Assembly (NCBI RefSeq): GCF_018617855.1
Contig: NZ_JACSKY010000001.1
Location: forward strand, 62,001 to 126,000
Source of the DNA: Exiguobacterium qingdaonense
GTDB taxonomy: Bacteria; Bacillota; Bacilli; Exiguobacteriales; Exiguobacteriaceae
DNA: 64,000 bases
Reading direction: 5' to 3'
The notes under the pieces are model-generated. The model saw only the letters and a list, made by a program, of their open reading frames with translations. It searched no databases and was not told the DNA's origin. Shown one piece after another: positions 42,679-51,723 of the stretch. Both the position numbers and the translations under genes were made by a program. Every line of letters begins with the position of its first letter. The first letter of the stretch is position 1.

Positions 42679-42708
42679 GAACATGTGTAATACATTTTCT
42701 CATTTTTT
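42673..42708 (+). terminator. Terminator of the PilZ gene
   Basis: AAATGAGAA and TTCTCATTT pair and are followed by TTTCG. The stem begins in the last codons. Confidence 0.7.
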
Positions 42709-42762
42709 CGTGTTCTTAAAAGAGGGTATACTACTATTATCAATCATTGGCGAGGTGAACGT

Positions 42763-43404
42763 ATGACAAGAAAATTTTTATTGATTCCATGGGGGTTGGC
42801 CATCGCATTCGCCATCATCGGACCGAACGTTCCATTTGACGGACGATTCCTTCTCGATTTTCTTACCTACAACACGGATGCATACGAAGGCTACTCGCTT
42901 TCTCTGTTCAGTATTTTAGGTGTATTCCCGTTAGCGATGTTTCCGCTTCTGTGGTCTGAAATCAACCAGTTAAAACCAAATCCACTCATACCAGCCATCA
43001 GCAGTTTTTTCCTCGGCGGATTTTTACTCGCGCCCTATTTGGCATTCGCTAGACAATCACCTTATCCGACACCGGTCAAACCGTTACCGACCCGTATCCT
43101 CGGTGTCATTCTGTTGTTAGTGACGATTGGATTGTTTGTCGCAGCCGCAAATACAGGAAATGTTTCAGAGTACTTGTCGTATGTTGAAAAGAATCAGTTC
43201 GTCCGAACGATGACGGTCGACTTCTTATTGTTAGCATTCATTCAAATCACCTTAATGAATCGAGATGCGAAACGATATAAAATGAGCCTATGGCCACTAC
43301 CGTACATCCCATTGTTCGGTTTAATATTCTGGCTCATGATCCGCCACCGAAAACCTTTCAACGAAGCCCCTCCAAAACGTGAACGGTTGGAGATGAAGAG
43401 TTGA
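42763..43404 (+). CDS. Hypothetical membrane protein, five to six spans
   Basis: This 213-residue protein has hydrophobic segments at about 5-22, 43-60, 72-98, 108-126, 146-164 and 173-193 and a basic tail. No family is recognised. GGCGAGGTGAACGT precedes the ATG. It is followed 31 bases later by a small soluble gene, with which it is probably cotranscribed. Confidence 0.6.
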   Translation: MTRKFLLIPWGLAIAFAIIGPNVPFDGRFLLDFLTYNTDAYEGYSLSLFSILGVFPLAMFPLLWSEINQLKPNPLIPAISSFFLGGFLLAPYLAFARQSPYPTPVKPLPTRILGVILLLVTIGLFVAAANTGNVSEYLSYVEKNQFVRTMTVDFLLLAFIQITLMNRDAKRYKMSLWPLPYIPLFGLIFWLMIRHRKPFNEAPPKRERLEMKS

Positions 43405-43435
43405 TTTCGAATCATAGTAAAAAGGAGACGTTTTT

Positions 43436-43708
43436 ATGCGTTATTTTCAGGTCACGTCTTACGTGACTGTCAAAAATGAAGAACTTGAGTTAAATGAGTA
43501 TGTAAAAGTTCCAAACCAAAAAGTCGATCAGTTTCTAACTGATACGTTAGAACTGGACTTGTATGATGACAAAGTGACGCTACGTGAATGTGTTGTTGCC
43601 AAAGGAAAATGGGAGTGTCCAGTCGGTGATTTTGTCGTCACCGAGCATACAGATGAAAAAAAGTTCAATCGATTGCAGAACAGCCGTTCATCAAAACAAA
43701 AATCATAA
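43436..43708 (+). CDS. Small hypothetical protein
   Basis: This 90-residue acidic-basic protein (MRYFQVTSYVTVKNEELELN...) has no recognised family. The pattern of alternating strands with KVTLRECVVAKGKWECPVGD and two cysteines could be a small beta-rich domain. AAAAAGGAGACG precedes the ATG. A strong bidirectional terminator follows 8 bases after the stop. Confidence 0.55.
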   Translation: MRYFQVTSYVTVKNEELELNEYVKVPNQKVDQFLTDTLELDLYDDKVTLRECVVAKGKWECPVGDFVVTEHTDEKKFNRLQNSRSSKQKS

Positions 43709-43715
43709 GCGTTAA

Positions 43716-43752
43716 AAAATTCCTCCTAACCCATCGGATTAGGAGGAATTTT
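43716..43752. terminator. Bidirectional terminator between convergent small genes
   Basis: AAAATTCCTCCTAA pairs with TTAGGAGGAATTTT around CCCATCGGA. Confidence 0.85.
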
Positions 43753-43769
43753 AATAGATGATTCATTAT

Positions 43770-43898
43770 TTATTCTGCTGATTCTTCTTCTGGGTCAGGG
43801 TCAGGATGTTGCGTCGGAGCCGGCTTTTGTGCTGGATTCGATTCATCATCTGGTATCGGGTCCGGATGTACCCCTGGTTGTGATTCATCACGTTTCAT
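43770..43898 (-). CDS. 42-residue Pro/Asp/Glu-rich disordered protein
   Basis: The frame from the ATG at 43896-43898 has a strong AAGGAGGGATACG ribosome site and encodes MKRDESQPGVHPDPIPDDES followed by NPAQKPAPTQHPDPDPEEES and AE. It is a low-complexity, acidic, proline-rich peptide with repeated PDPxP. It lies 60 bases upstream of the Ca2+-type ATPase stop on the same strand, so it may be read from the same transcript. Function unknown. Confidence 0.5.
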   Translation of the reverse strand: MKRDESQPGVHPDPIPDDESNPAQKPAPTQHPDPDPEEESAE

Positions 43899-43958
43899 CG
43901 TATCCCTCCTTCATGTCTACTCCCATTGTTTATCCGTTTTTCGATAAACTGAAACGTC

Positions 43959-46622
43959 TCAATGAATGTTTCGATTACCAATCACACGTCTTGAAATCGC
44001 TTTTTCAATTTCGACGATGATGAAGACGATTGCCCCGAATGCAACCGGATAAATCCAATCTTCCCACGTAAGCGGTGCAGTACCAAACAACGTGTGCATG
44101 AACGGTACATACGTGATAAACAATTGGAGCGCAATGAGTAATCCTGAAACGAGAAAGGCAATCTTATTGTCAAAGAAATGACGATTGAATGCAGGTAGCA
44201 GTTCTGTTCGGCAATTGTATAAGTGGAACAGCTGCGCCATCACGATGGCATTCAACGTGATCGTTTGCAGTTTCTCGGTCGAATAGTCGAAGTCACCGAG
44301 CATGTAGTTAATCCATAAACTACCTCCCCCGATGATAATCGAGACGAACGTGACACGGAACACGTAATAACGGCTGAGGAGCGGTACGTTTGCCGGTCGA
44401 GGTGGCCGCTTCATCGTACTCTCTTCTAGCGGTTCGAAAGCAATTGCCAACGAAAGTGTGATCGCGACGACCATATTGACCCATAAAATCTGAACGGGGC
44501 TAAGTGGAGCCGCTGCTCCGAGCAAGATACTCATTGCTACAAGCAAAGCTTGTCCTCCGTTTGTCGGGAGCAAGAAAAGAATCGTCTTCTTCAAGTTATC
44601 GTATACGCGCCGCCCTTCCCGAACGGCATTGTATATCGTTTTAAAGTTATCATCGACAAGAACCATTTGAGACGCCTCTTTTGCAACTTCCGTCCCTTTG
44701 ATTCCCATCGCCACGCCGATGTCCGCACGCTTCAATGCTGGTGCATCGTTGACGCCATCTCCGGTCATCGAAGTGATGAGTTCGTTTTCTTGTAATCCTT
44801 TGACGAGCCGAAGCTTGTCATTTGGGCTCGTCCGTGCGAACACGTCATTATGAACGGACGCTTCTTTGATCTCTTCATCCGACATGTCGGTAAGCTCACG
44901 ACCTTCTAATGCACCTTCGACTTCCATCCCGAGTTCTTTCGCAATCGCAACGGCGGTATCTTTATGATCACCTGTGATCATCTTGATTCGAATCCCCGCC
45001 TCACGACATGCGGCGACCGCATCAATCGCCTCTTGTCGTGGTGGGTCGACAATCCCAAACAACCCGAGGAAAGTCAGACTATTTTCGACATCTTCATGGT
45101 CAATCGATTGTTTCGAACTGTCAACTTTCTTGAAACCGGCACCGAGGACACGTTGGCCTCGGTCGGCAATTTCTTTCCGTTTTTCGTCCCAATACTCTTC
45201 TGTGAAGTCTTTAGACGAAGCCATCTCAAATAGGCGGTCTGGCGCACCTTTGACAAAAATCATGCGCTCTCCTTTATAATCGACGAGCGTCGCCATATAT
45301 TTGTACTCAGAGTCGAACGGGATTTTGGAGATCACTTTGAGCCGCTCGATTGGACGTTCTGCCTTTTCGGCGACAGTAAGTAAACAAGCCTCGGTCGGAT
45401 CCCCGTTTATGACCCAGTCACCATCCTCTTCATTTAATTGTGAATCGTTACACGTCTTACCGACGGTCAATAAGTCAATCATCGACTCGTCATCGTCAAG
45501 GTCGAACGGCTGACCATTTATCTCCAAATCACCGTTCGGCGCATACCCACTTCCGGACACCTCGATGTCATGATTCGCTGTCACGATTTGTTTGACGGTC
45601 ATCTCATTTTTTGTCAACGTACCCGTTTTATCTGTACAGATGACCGAAACCGCCCCTAGCGTTTCGACAGATGGCAAACTGCGGACGATGGCTTTCTGTT
45701 CGGCCATGTTTCGCACACCGAGCGCCAAGATGATCGAGATGACGGCCGGTAATCCTTCAGGAATTGCCGCTACCGCAAGTCCGATCGTCGTCAACATCAG
45801 TTCGACTGGTTCGTAGTCACGTAAGAAATAGCCGAACGCATAAATGACTACTGAAATGATTAAGATGGCGATAGATACGGTTTGTCCGAATTTTGTTGTC
45901 TGACGAATGAGAGGTGTTTTCACCGTTTGTACTTCAGATATGGAAGCATTGATTTGACCAAGTTCTGTACCTTCGCCAATCGCCGTAACAATCGCTTTCG
46001 CACTACCAGTCGCAACGCTCGTCCCTGAATAAACCATGTTCTTTCTGTCAGCAAGTACGGCCTCTTCTTTGACGACATCTGGTTTTTTCTCGACCGTTGT
46101 GGCTTCACCGGTCAAGGCGGATTCTTCCACTTTGAATTTTTCCGCCTGCGTGACCCGAGCATCGGCTGGCACTTTATCCCCGGCAGCAAGTACGAGAATG
46201 TCTCCGACAACGAGATCACTTGAGTCGATCTCGTATTGTTTACCGTTACGAATGACGGTCGCTTTCGTTTCTAACAGCTTTTTAATTCCTTCAAGAGCCT
46301 CTTCCGCTTTGTTTTCTTGAAGATACCCGACAACGCCGATAACCGTGACGACTAGAACGATGACAATCGTATCGATGTATTCACCTAGAAAACCGGTGAC
46401 AACTGCCGCTCCCAAAAGGACGTAGACGAGAATGTCATTGAACTGCCTTAAAAATTTTATGATTTCAGGCGTCTTCTCCTTTTCAGGTAGGACGTTCTTT
46501 CCGAACTCCTCCTGCCGATTGGTGACCGTCTCCTTCGAGAGACCCGACTCCATATCAGTCTCCACATGTGACTGAACCTCGTCTACTTCGAGCGCATGCC
46601 ACTCCCTGTCTTCGTTCTGCAT
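43959..46622 (-). CDS. P2A-type Ca2+-transporting P-type ATPase
   Basis: This is an 887-residue P-type ATPase of the SERCA-like (type IIA) kind. The phosphorylated aspartate is D331 in CTDKTGTLTKNE. Other motifs are the actuator TGEATTVEKKP, PEGLPAVISIILALGVR in span 4 with the calcium-ligand glutamate, nucleotide-binding KGAPDRLFEM, and TGDGVNDAPALKRADIGVAM. Ten spans are expected, with the C-terminal cation ATPase block. It exports Ca2+ (possibly Mn2+) across the plasma membrane. The ATG at 46620-46622 is preceded by GGAGGTAAGAAC. Confidence 0.92.
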   Translation of the reverse strand: MQNEDREWHALEVDEVQSHVETDMESGLSKETVTNRQEEFGKNVLPEKEKTPEIIKFLRQFNDILVYVLLGAAVVTGFLGEYIDTIVIVLVVTVIGVVGYLQENKAEEALEGIKKLLETKATVIRNGKQYEIDSSDLVVGDILVLAAGDKVPADARVTQAEKFKVEESALTGEATTVEKKPDVVKEEAVLADRKNMVYSGTSVATGSAKAIVTAIGEGTELGQINASISEVQTVKTPLIRQTTKFGQTVSIAILIISVVIYAFGYFLRDYEPVELMLTTIGLAVAAIPEGLPAVISIILALGVRNMAEQKAIVRSLPSVETLGAVSVICTDKTGTLTKNEMTVKQIVTANHDIEVSGSGYAPNGDLEINGQPFDLDDDESMIDLLTVGKTCNDSQLNEEDGDWVINGDPTEACLLTVAEKAERPIERLKVISKIPFDSEYKYMATLVDYKGERMIFVKGAPDRLFEMASSKDFTEEYWDEKRKEIADRGQRVLGAGFKKVDSSKQSIDHEDVENSLTFLGLFGIVDPPRQEAIDAVAACREAGIRIKMITGDHKDTAVAIAKELGMEVEGALEGRELTDMSDEEIKEASVHNDVFARTSPNDKLRLVKGLQENELITSMTGDGVNDAPALKRADIGVAMGIKGTEVAKEASQMVLVDDNFKTIYNAVREGRRVYDNLKKTILFLLPTNGGQALLVAMSILLGAAAPLSPVQILWVNMVVAITLSLAIAFEPLEESTMKRPPRPANVPLLSRYYVFRVTFVSIIIGGGSLWINYMLGDFDYSTEKLQTITLNAIVMAQLFHLYNCRTELLPAFNRHFFDNKIAFLVSGLLIALQLFITYVPFMHTLFGTAPLTWEDWIYPVAFGAIVFIIVEIEKAISRRVIGNRNIH

Positions 46623-46727
46623 GTTCTTACCTCCTCGACAAATACTTTATGAAAAGTCTTTCCCCTATCTGTTCCCAATCTGATGCGGCTCGACACGTCC
46701 AAACTTGTACAATTCTTGTCATTTTCA

Positions 46728-46742
46728 AAGAAAGCGCTACCA
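46728..46742. promoter_or_regulatory. cre-like site
   Basis: AAGAAAGCGCTACCA fits WTGNAANCGNWNNCW with one mismatch. It lies between the divergent Ca2+-ATPase and the PTS-IIC-like gene, about 135 bases upstream of the latter, which is the likelier catabolite-controlled gene. Confidence 0.45.
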
Positions 46743-46879
46743 TATTTTTCGTTTTCTCTTGTAAGCGATATCATGTGTCTTTTTTAATTTTTCTGTTGAA
46801 AATGGCTTTACAGGAGTGATTCTATGATTGAATATAGAATGAATTATAGATGATTTTAAGTAGAAAGAAGGAAGCGTTT

Positions 46880-47914
46880 ATGGTCATTATTCAAGGAGTT
46901 GCACTCTTATTACTCATCCTTGCCTTGTTCACACTATTCAGTTACAAGGCACCGTTTGGAATGAAAGCGATGGGCGCGTTGGCAGGGGCGGCGATTGCAA
47001 GCTTCCTCGTCGAAGCGTTCAACGCATATGCGATCGGAGGATTACTCCCCCTCCCTTTATATGAAGAAGTCGGGCAGGCAGCCGGTTCGTTATCGGGTCC
47101 TGCCGCTGCAGCACTCGTTGCCATCGCGCTCGGAATCAATCCTGTGTATAGCTTGATGATCGGGTTATCTGTATCTGGATTCGGGATCCTTCCTGGATTT
47201 TTTGCAGGATATATCTTGGCTTTAGTCGGTACACGAATCAACCGCTATCTCCCGACTGGAGTCGATATGATGTTTTATGTCATCGTGATGGCGCCGCTCG
47301 CACGTCTCCTCGCAATTGGCATCGATCCACTTGTCTCAAATACACTCGCACAAATCGGTGCAGTCATTGAACTCGCGGCGACACAAAGTCCGGTCGTCAT
47401 GGGCCTTGTGCTCGGCGGAATCGTCACCGTCGTATCGACGTCACCTCTCAGTTCGATGGCCTTGACAGCGATGCTCGGCTTGACAGGTGTACCGATGGCG
47501 ATCGCCGCTCTCGCATTGACGGCATCCATCTCGATGAACTACTTGTTGTTCCGTCAATTGAAGATTGGGACGAAGAAAGATCAACTTTCCGTCGCGATCG
47601 AGCCGTTGACACAGGCCGATCTGATCTCGGCGAATCCTATCCCGATTTACAGCGTGAACTTCATAGGCGGTGCCTTCGCCGGATTAATCGTGGCGATGAC
47701 AGGAATGATCAATGATGCGCCGGGTTCGGCTGCCGGCATACCTGGTCTGCTCGTCATGTATGGCTTCAACGACTGGCAAACTGTCACACTGACAGCTGTT
47801 GCTCTTTTCATCCTTGGAATTGGATTCGGTCTGATCGGCAGTCGCCTCTTTAAGAACTTCCCGATTGTCCGACATACCGAAAAGGTTGAATCGACAGAAG
47901 AAGATGCCGCATAA
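46880..47914 (+). CDS. PTS IIC-like membrane transporter (PTS_EIIC_2 family)
   Basis: This is a 344-residue, about ten-span protein of the PTS_EIIC_2 family: NAYAIGGLLPLPLYEEVGQA, LPTGVDMMFYVIVMAPLARL, GVPMAIAALALTASISMNYL, NPIPIYSVNFIGGAFAGLI and GSAAGIPGLLVMYGF. Such IIC proteins usually stand without EIIA or EIIB, and their substrate is unknown. The start is ATG 46880, behind AAGAAGGAAGCGTTT. A cre-like site upstream suggests carbon control. It ends at a strong terminator. Confidence 0.85.
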   Translation: MVIIQGVALLLLILALFTLFSYKAPFGMKAMGALAGAAIASFLVEAFNAYAIGGLLPLPLYEEVGQAAGSLSGPAAAALVAIALGINPVYSLMIGLSVSGFGILPGFFAGYILALVGTRINRYLPTGVDMMFYVIVMAPLARLLAIGIDPLVSNTLAQIGAVIELAATQSPVVMGLVLGGIVTVVSTSPLSSMALTAMLGLTGVPMAIAALALTASISMNYLLFRQLKIGTKKDQLSVAIEPLTQADLISANPIPIYSVNFIGGAFAGLIVAMTGMINDAPGSAAGIPGLLVMYGFNDWQTVTLTAVALFILGIGFGLIGSRLFKNFPIVRHTEKVESTEEDAA

Positions 47915-47963
47915 AAAAATCGATGCACGCTCGAACAGTTTGTTCAGCGGCATCGATTTTTTT
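47913..47963 (+). terminator. Terminator of the PTS-IIC-like gene
   Basis: AAAAAAATCGATGC and GCATCGATTTTTTT pair, with an inner GCTCGAACA/TGTTCAGC arm. Confidence 0.85.
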
Positions 47964-48084
47964 CTTTGATAGTAGATAGAATCAACACATTCACAAAAAA
48001 ATCATCGCATGTTCTTTCTGATTGTCAACTCAATAATCGTTTTCGGTGGACATCACTCTCTCCACATGAGCAGAGCTTTAATCA

Positions 48085-49080
48085 TCAGTTTAGCGTGATC
48101 ATTTCACCTGATTCACTCGATTGTCGAGCAAGTTCAATCATTTGCGTTGTGAGTGTCGCATCCTTCAGTGATACGACAGGTTGTCGTGTCACATAACTTT
48201 CAGCTAATTGTTGATAATACATCAAGTAGTCACCCTTCTCCACTTGAATCGTCTCGCTCTCATCCGTCGATAAGATCCCAGTCTCTAACACATCGCTCGA
48301 CAACTTCCCTTGCTTCAGTGCCTCTTCCTGAGGATCAAGTCCGAACTTCACGAAACTTCCTTTCGTTCCATGAACTTCGAATCGCGGGGTTTCTCCAGCA
48401 ATGAATGGATTCGAGCGAAGATAAACTCGTTTCTCTCCATAATAGAGTGTCACATAGAAACCATCGTCAGATTGTCCATCTTCCCGTTGAATCATCACAT
48501 CTGCTTGAATCTTGTCAGGTTTTCCGAGTAAGGCGAGCGTCTGATCAATCAGGTGACTCCCTAAGTCAAACAAGATTCCCGCACCTGGTCCGGCATTTTC
48601 ACGCCAGCGGTCGCGAACGTTCGGTCGGAAGCGATCAAAACGAGATTCGATTACTTTCCATTCCCCTAACTGATTCGAATCGAGCAATGACTTGATCGTT
48701 AAGAAATCTCCGTCATAACGACGGTTTTGATAGACGTTAACGAGGCCCCTTGACTGTGATTCAAGTTCCATCAACTCATATCCTTCTGCTGTTGTCAGGA
48801 ATGCAGGTTTTTCAACTAACACGTCTTTGCCTGCCTTGAGACAGTCAACAATCATCTCTTTATGTAAATGGGTCGGTGTCGTAATGACAAACAATGTAGC
48901 ATCCGATTGTAACGCTTCGTCTAATGTCGCATATACGCTTACATCGGGTAACTCGGAATGGACCTCGGTCGGACGTGTCGAGACGACTCCGCTTACTTCG
49001 AATGAGTCAATCGCCTTCAAGAACGGCAGATGGAACGTGTTTGCCGAGAATCCAAACCCTACCAAGACAGTTTTTATCAT
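48085..49080 (-). CDS. Gfo/Idh/MocA-family oxidoreductase
   Basis: This is a 331-residue NAD(P)-dependent oxidoreductase. The Rossmann loop is LVGFGFSANTFHLPF, and the family signature is VEKPAF with the catalytic lysine (about residue 95). ILFDLGSHLIDQTLALLGKP is the C-terminal domain's conserved segment with the catalytic-region histidine. It resembles the YcjS/YvaA-like group, with scyllo-inositol or a related polyol as a possible substrate. The gene stands alone, behind a terminator. Confidence 0.85.
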   Translation of the reverse strand: MIKTVLVGFGFSANTFHLPFLKAIDSFEVSGVVSTRPTEVHSELPDVSVYATLDEALQSDATLFVITTPTHLHKEMIVDCLKAGKDVLVEKPAFLTTAEGYELMELESQSRGLVNVYQNRRYDGDFLTIKSLLDSNQLGEWKVIESRFDRFRPNVRDRWRENAGPGAGILFDLGSHLIDQTLALLGKPDKIQADVMIQREDGQSDDGFYVTLYYGEKRVYLRSNPFIAGETPRFEVHGTKGSFVKFGLDPQEEALKQGKLSSDVLETGILSTDESETIQVEKGDYLMYYQQLAESYVTRQPVVSLKDATLTTQMIELARQSSESGEMITLN

Positions 49081-49118
49081 ACTCTCTCCTCCTCTTCGCT
49101 AACGTCATTATATCAAAA

Positions 49119-49137
49119 AAGGGTCCAAAAGACCCTT
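49119..49137 (-). terminator. Terminator of the acetyltransferase gene
   Basis: AAGGGTC and GACCCTT pair around TTTTG on the minus strand and are followed by TTTTGATATAATG, which also contains a -10-like sequence for the oxidoreductase. Confidence 0.75.
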
Positions 49138-49625
49138 CAAGCACTCATACTCTCATCTACTCTGTATTCAAACGTATTGTAACCGTTATACGTATCGACA
49201 TAAACGAAACCAAAACGTGGATAATAGTCATTTAAAAACTCATTGTCAGCGACACAGTCAAGCCGAATCGGTTCGTCTTCGTCTGCTTCGTTCAAAACGT
49301 GTCTCATCAGTAATTGACCGACACCACGACCTTTTAACTTTTCACTGACGACGATTCGATGGATATATTGTCCACGCTCGCTATCGTCCCATAAGTTGTC
49401 ATCCCATTCATCAGGAGGCAACAAAGCGATTGAAGCTAAAATTTGATGGTTTTCTTCAAAAACATAAACATTGCCTGTTGCAATGTCAATGAGCACACGC
49501 TCTACGAGGTCCTGTTCCAAATATTCGGTCCATTGGTCGCTTCCTTGTTCATTTAGCGCTACGGCTCGTTGTTCGATTAGGTTCGCGATGCTTGTAGCAT
49601 CGCGCTTCGTCGCGAGTCGAATCAT
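49137..49625 (-). CDS. GNAT-family acetyltransferase
   Basis: This 162-residue protein follows the GNAT fold: IRLATKRDATSIANLIEQRA at the start, HRIVVSEKLKGRGVGQLLMR as the acetyl-CoA loop (GRGVG), and DCVADNEFLNDYYPRFGFVY as motif B. The acceptor is unknown. AAGGAGGACGTT precedes the ATG at 49623-49625. It is a single gene. Confidence 0.82.
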   Translation of the reverse strand: MIRLATKRDATSIANLIEQRAVALNEQGSDQWTEYLEQDLVERVLIDIATGNVYVFEENHQILASIALLPPDEWDDNLWDDSERGQYIHRIVVSEKLKGRGVGQLLMRHVLNEADEDEPIRLDCVADNEFLNDYYPRFGFVYVDTYNGYNTFEYRVDESMSA

Positions 49626-49686
49626 AACGTCCTCCTTTAGTTATACAGTATTTGAAATACAAATATAACGGAGAACACTTCGCCTT

Positions 49687-50133
49687 TCAACCATCTTGCT
49701 CACTTTTCAATTCAAAAGGTATGACTTCGCCATCGTTCAATTGATAACTATACGTCAACGTAGCATTCAGACTGTGCGAGACAGAACAATATCGTTCAAC
49801 AGACAGTTCAATCGCTCGTCTGACTCGCTCTTCCGATAAATCACCTTTCAATCTATATAAGATATGAACGGCTGTAAAGCGTTTAGGATGCTCTGTCGCA
49901 CGAATCCCGTCGATTGCCATCTCGAATGAATCGAGCGGTTGACGCATCTTATGCAAAATCGATACGATATCGATCCCTGTACACGATGCGGTCGCGTGAA
50001 GTAACATCTCTGTCGGGCGTGGTCCAGTATCAAGACCACCTACCTCCTCTGATGCATCAAGGATGACCGTGTGCCCAGAAGGCGTAATCGTTTCGAACGC
50101 CATTCCCTGTTTCCATCTGACTTCCATATTCAT
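49687..50133 (-). CDS. OsmC-family redox protein (YhfA type)
   Basis: This is a 148-residue OsmC/YhfA-like protein, a dimeric peroxidase fold that reduces organic hydroperoxides through two cysteines. The first is in HATASCTGIDIVSIL and the second in ERYCSVSHSLNATLT, the normal positions. The N-terminal strand TVILDASEEVGGLDTGPRPTEM is also typical. GGGGGAAGAGAAG precedes the ATG. The gene is divergent from cls. Confidence 0.82.
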   Translation of the reverse strand: MNMEVRWKQGMAFETITPSGHTVILDASEEVGGLDTGPRPTEMLLHATASCTGIDIVSILHKMRQPLDSFEMAIDGIRATEHPKRFTAVHILYRLKGDLSEERVRRAIELSVERYCSVSHSLNATLTYSYQLNDGEVIPFELKSEQDG

Positions 50134-50218
50134 CTTCTCTTCCCCCTATTTCAATTGATAGCAACCTATTCCCTCATTTGATGTATGATTAAGCTACAAA
50201 TTGATTATAAAGGGGTGC

Positions 50219-51682
50219 ATGTTGTTGGATTTGTCCATTTTATTCAGCTGGGGGCTTTACATCGTCCTCGGATTGAACATATTGTTCGCGCTGGCCGTCA
50301 TTTTCGCCGAAAGACGAGATGTCGGGGCGACGTGGGCCTGGTTACTCGTCCTCTTTTTCTTGCCGGTGCTCGGTTTCATCATTTACTTGTTTCTCGGACG
50401 GCAACTTAAAAAAGATAATTTCTACAATTTAAGTGTAGAGGAGCGATCGTTTCACACCTTACAAGTGGAAGCACAAATCGAGCAAGTCCAAACGCGTCAA
50501 ACAACATTGTCTCAGCCACTGTTTGAAAAGTACGACCAACTGATTCAAATGAACCTACAATCTGCAAAATCATTGATCAGTGTACATAACCGTTCCCTCA
50601 TCCTCCACGATGGTGAACAGAAGTTCAAGGCACTGATGGATGACATTCGCTCTGCCGAGACTGAAATCAATATCCAGTATTACATTATCCAACGGGACGC
50701 CCTTGGACAAGCGCTCTTGAACGAACTGATTGAACGTGCGAAAGCCGGGGTCAAAGTACGTCTCCTATATGATGCCGTCGGTTCTCGTAGCCTCCGTACA
50801 TCAGATTTTAAAGAACTGATCGCCAATAACGGGGAAGTGCGCGTATTTTTCCCACCGACACTCGGGATGATCAACTTTAAACTGAACAATCGAAATCACC
50901 GTAAAGTCGTCATCGTCGACGGGAAAGTCGGGTATGTCGGTGGCTTTAACGTCGGGACGGAATATTTAGGGCTCGTCGAAAAGTTTGGCTATTGGCGTGA
51001 CACACACCTTCGTGTCGAAGGGGATGTTGTCTACCATCTCCAACATCGTTTCATTCTCGATTGGAACTATTCAGGTCATCGTAAACACGATCCAGAAAAC
51101 ACGTTCTGTTTCGCGAGACATGAGATTCAAGACAACTCGCCGATGCAAATCGTCACGAGTGGTCCGAACTCGGATACCGAGCATTTGAAAAACATGATGA
51201 TCAAGATGATTATGTCGGCTAAACGACGAGTCATCATCCAAACACCTTATTTCATTCCCGATACGAGTTTTATGGACGCCTGTAAAATGGCGCTTTATTC
51301 CGGAGTTCAGATGGACATCATGATCCCTGGGAAACCGGACCACCCGTTCGTCATGTGGGCTTCCTTGTCATTCCTCGGTGAGTTGCTCGATTATGGAGCG
51401 AACGTCTACTTGTATGACGAAGGATTCCTACATGCGAAGACGCTCGTCGTCGACGAGGAGATTGCGACGGTCGGGACGACGAACTTAGATGCACGGAGCT
51501 TCCGTCTCAATTTCGAGGTGAATGCGCTGATCTTTGACGAACGAGTCGCCCTCGAACTGATCTCCTTGTTTGAGACAGACGTTGCGGTCAGTCGGACGTA
51601 TACGATGGAAGATTATGAAAACAGGAAATGGACGGTGCGCGCTCGAGAAGGTGTGTCACGACTTCTAAGTCCGATCTTATAA
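50219..51682 (+). CDS. cls: Cardiolipin synthase
   Basis: This is a 487-residue phospholipase D-type cardiolipin synthase. Two N-terminal spans (LSILFSWGLYIVLGLNILF and WAWLLVLFFLPVLGFIIYLF) anchor it. The two HKD motifs are H227-K229-D234 in HRKVVIVD and H405-K407-D412 in HAKTLVVD. It condenses two phosphatidylglycerols into cardiolipin plus glycerol. ATG 50219 follows AAAGGGGTGC; TTG 50222 is an alternative, and ATG 50201 lacks a ribosome site. It ends at a strong terminator. Confidence 0.92.
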   Translation: MLLDLSILFSWGLYIVLGLNILFALAVIFAERRDVGATWAWLLVLFFLPVLGFIIYLFLGRQLKKDNFYNLSVEERSFHTLQVEAQIEQVQTRQTTLSQPLFEKYDQLIQMNLQSAKSLISVHNRSLILHDGEQKFKALMDDIRSAETEINIQYYIIQRDALGQALLNELIERAKAGVKVRLLYDAVGSRSLRTSDFKELIANNGEVRVFFPPTLGMINFKLNNRNHRKVVIVDGKVGYVGGFNVGTEYLGLVEKFGYWRDTHLRVEGDVVYHLQHRFILDWNYSGHRKHDPENTFCFARHEIQDNSPMQIVTSGPNSDTEHLKNMMIKMIMSAKRRVIIQTPYFIPDTSFMDACKMALYSGVQMDIMIPGKPDHPFVMWASLSFLGELLDYGANVYLYDEGFLHAKTLVVDEEIATVGTTNLDARSFRLNFEVNALIFDERVALELISLFETDVAVSRTYTMEDYENRKWTVRAREGVSRLLSPIL

Positions 51683-51689
51683 CTACGAC

Positions 51690-51718
51690 ATGAGGCAGAG
51701 CGGGGCGCTCTGCCTCAT
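51690..51718. terminator. Bidirectional terminator between cls and the chemoreceptor
   Basis: ATGAGGCAGAGC pairs with GCTCTGCCTCAT around a GGGGC loop, in the gap between convergent genes. Confidence 0.85.
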
Positions 51719-51723
51719 TCGTT

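Noticed and set aside
47928..47948. CGAACA-GTTTGTTC-like LexA box after the PTS IIC gene
   Set aside because: The spacing is five bases between GAAC and GTTC and it is the inner arm of the intrinsic terminator.
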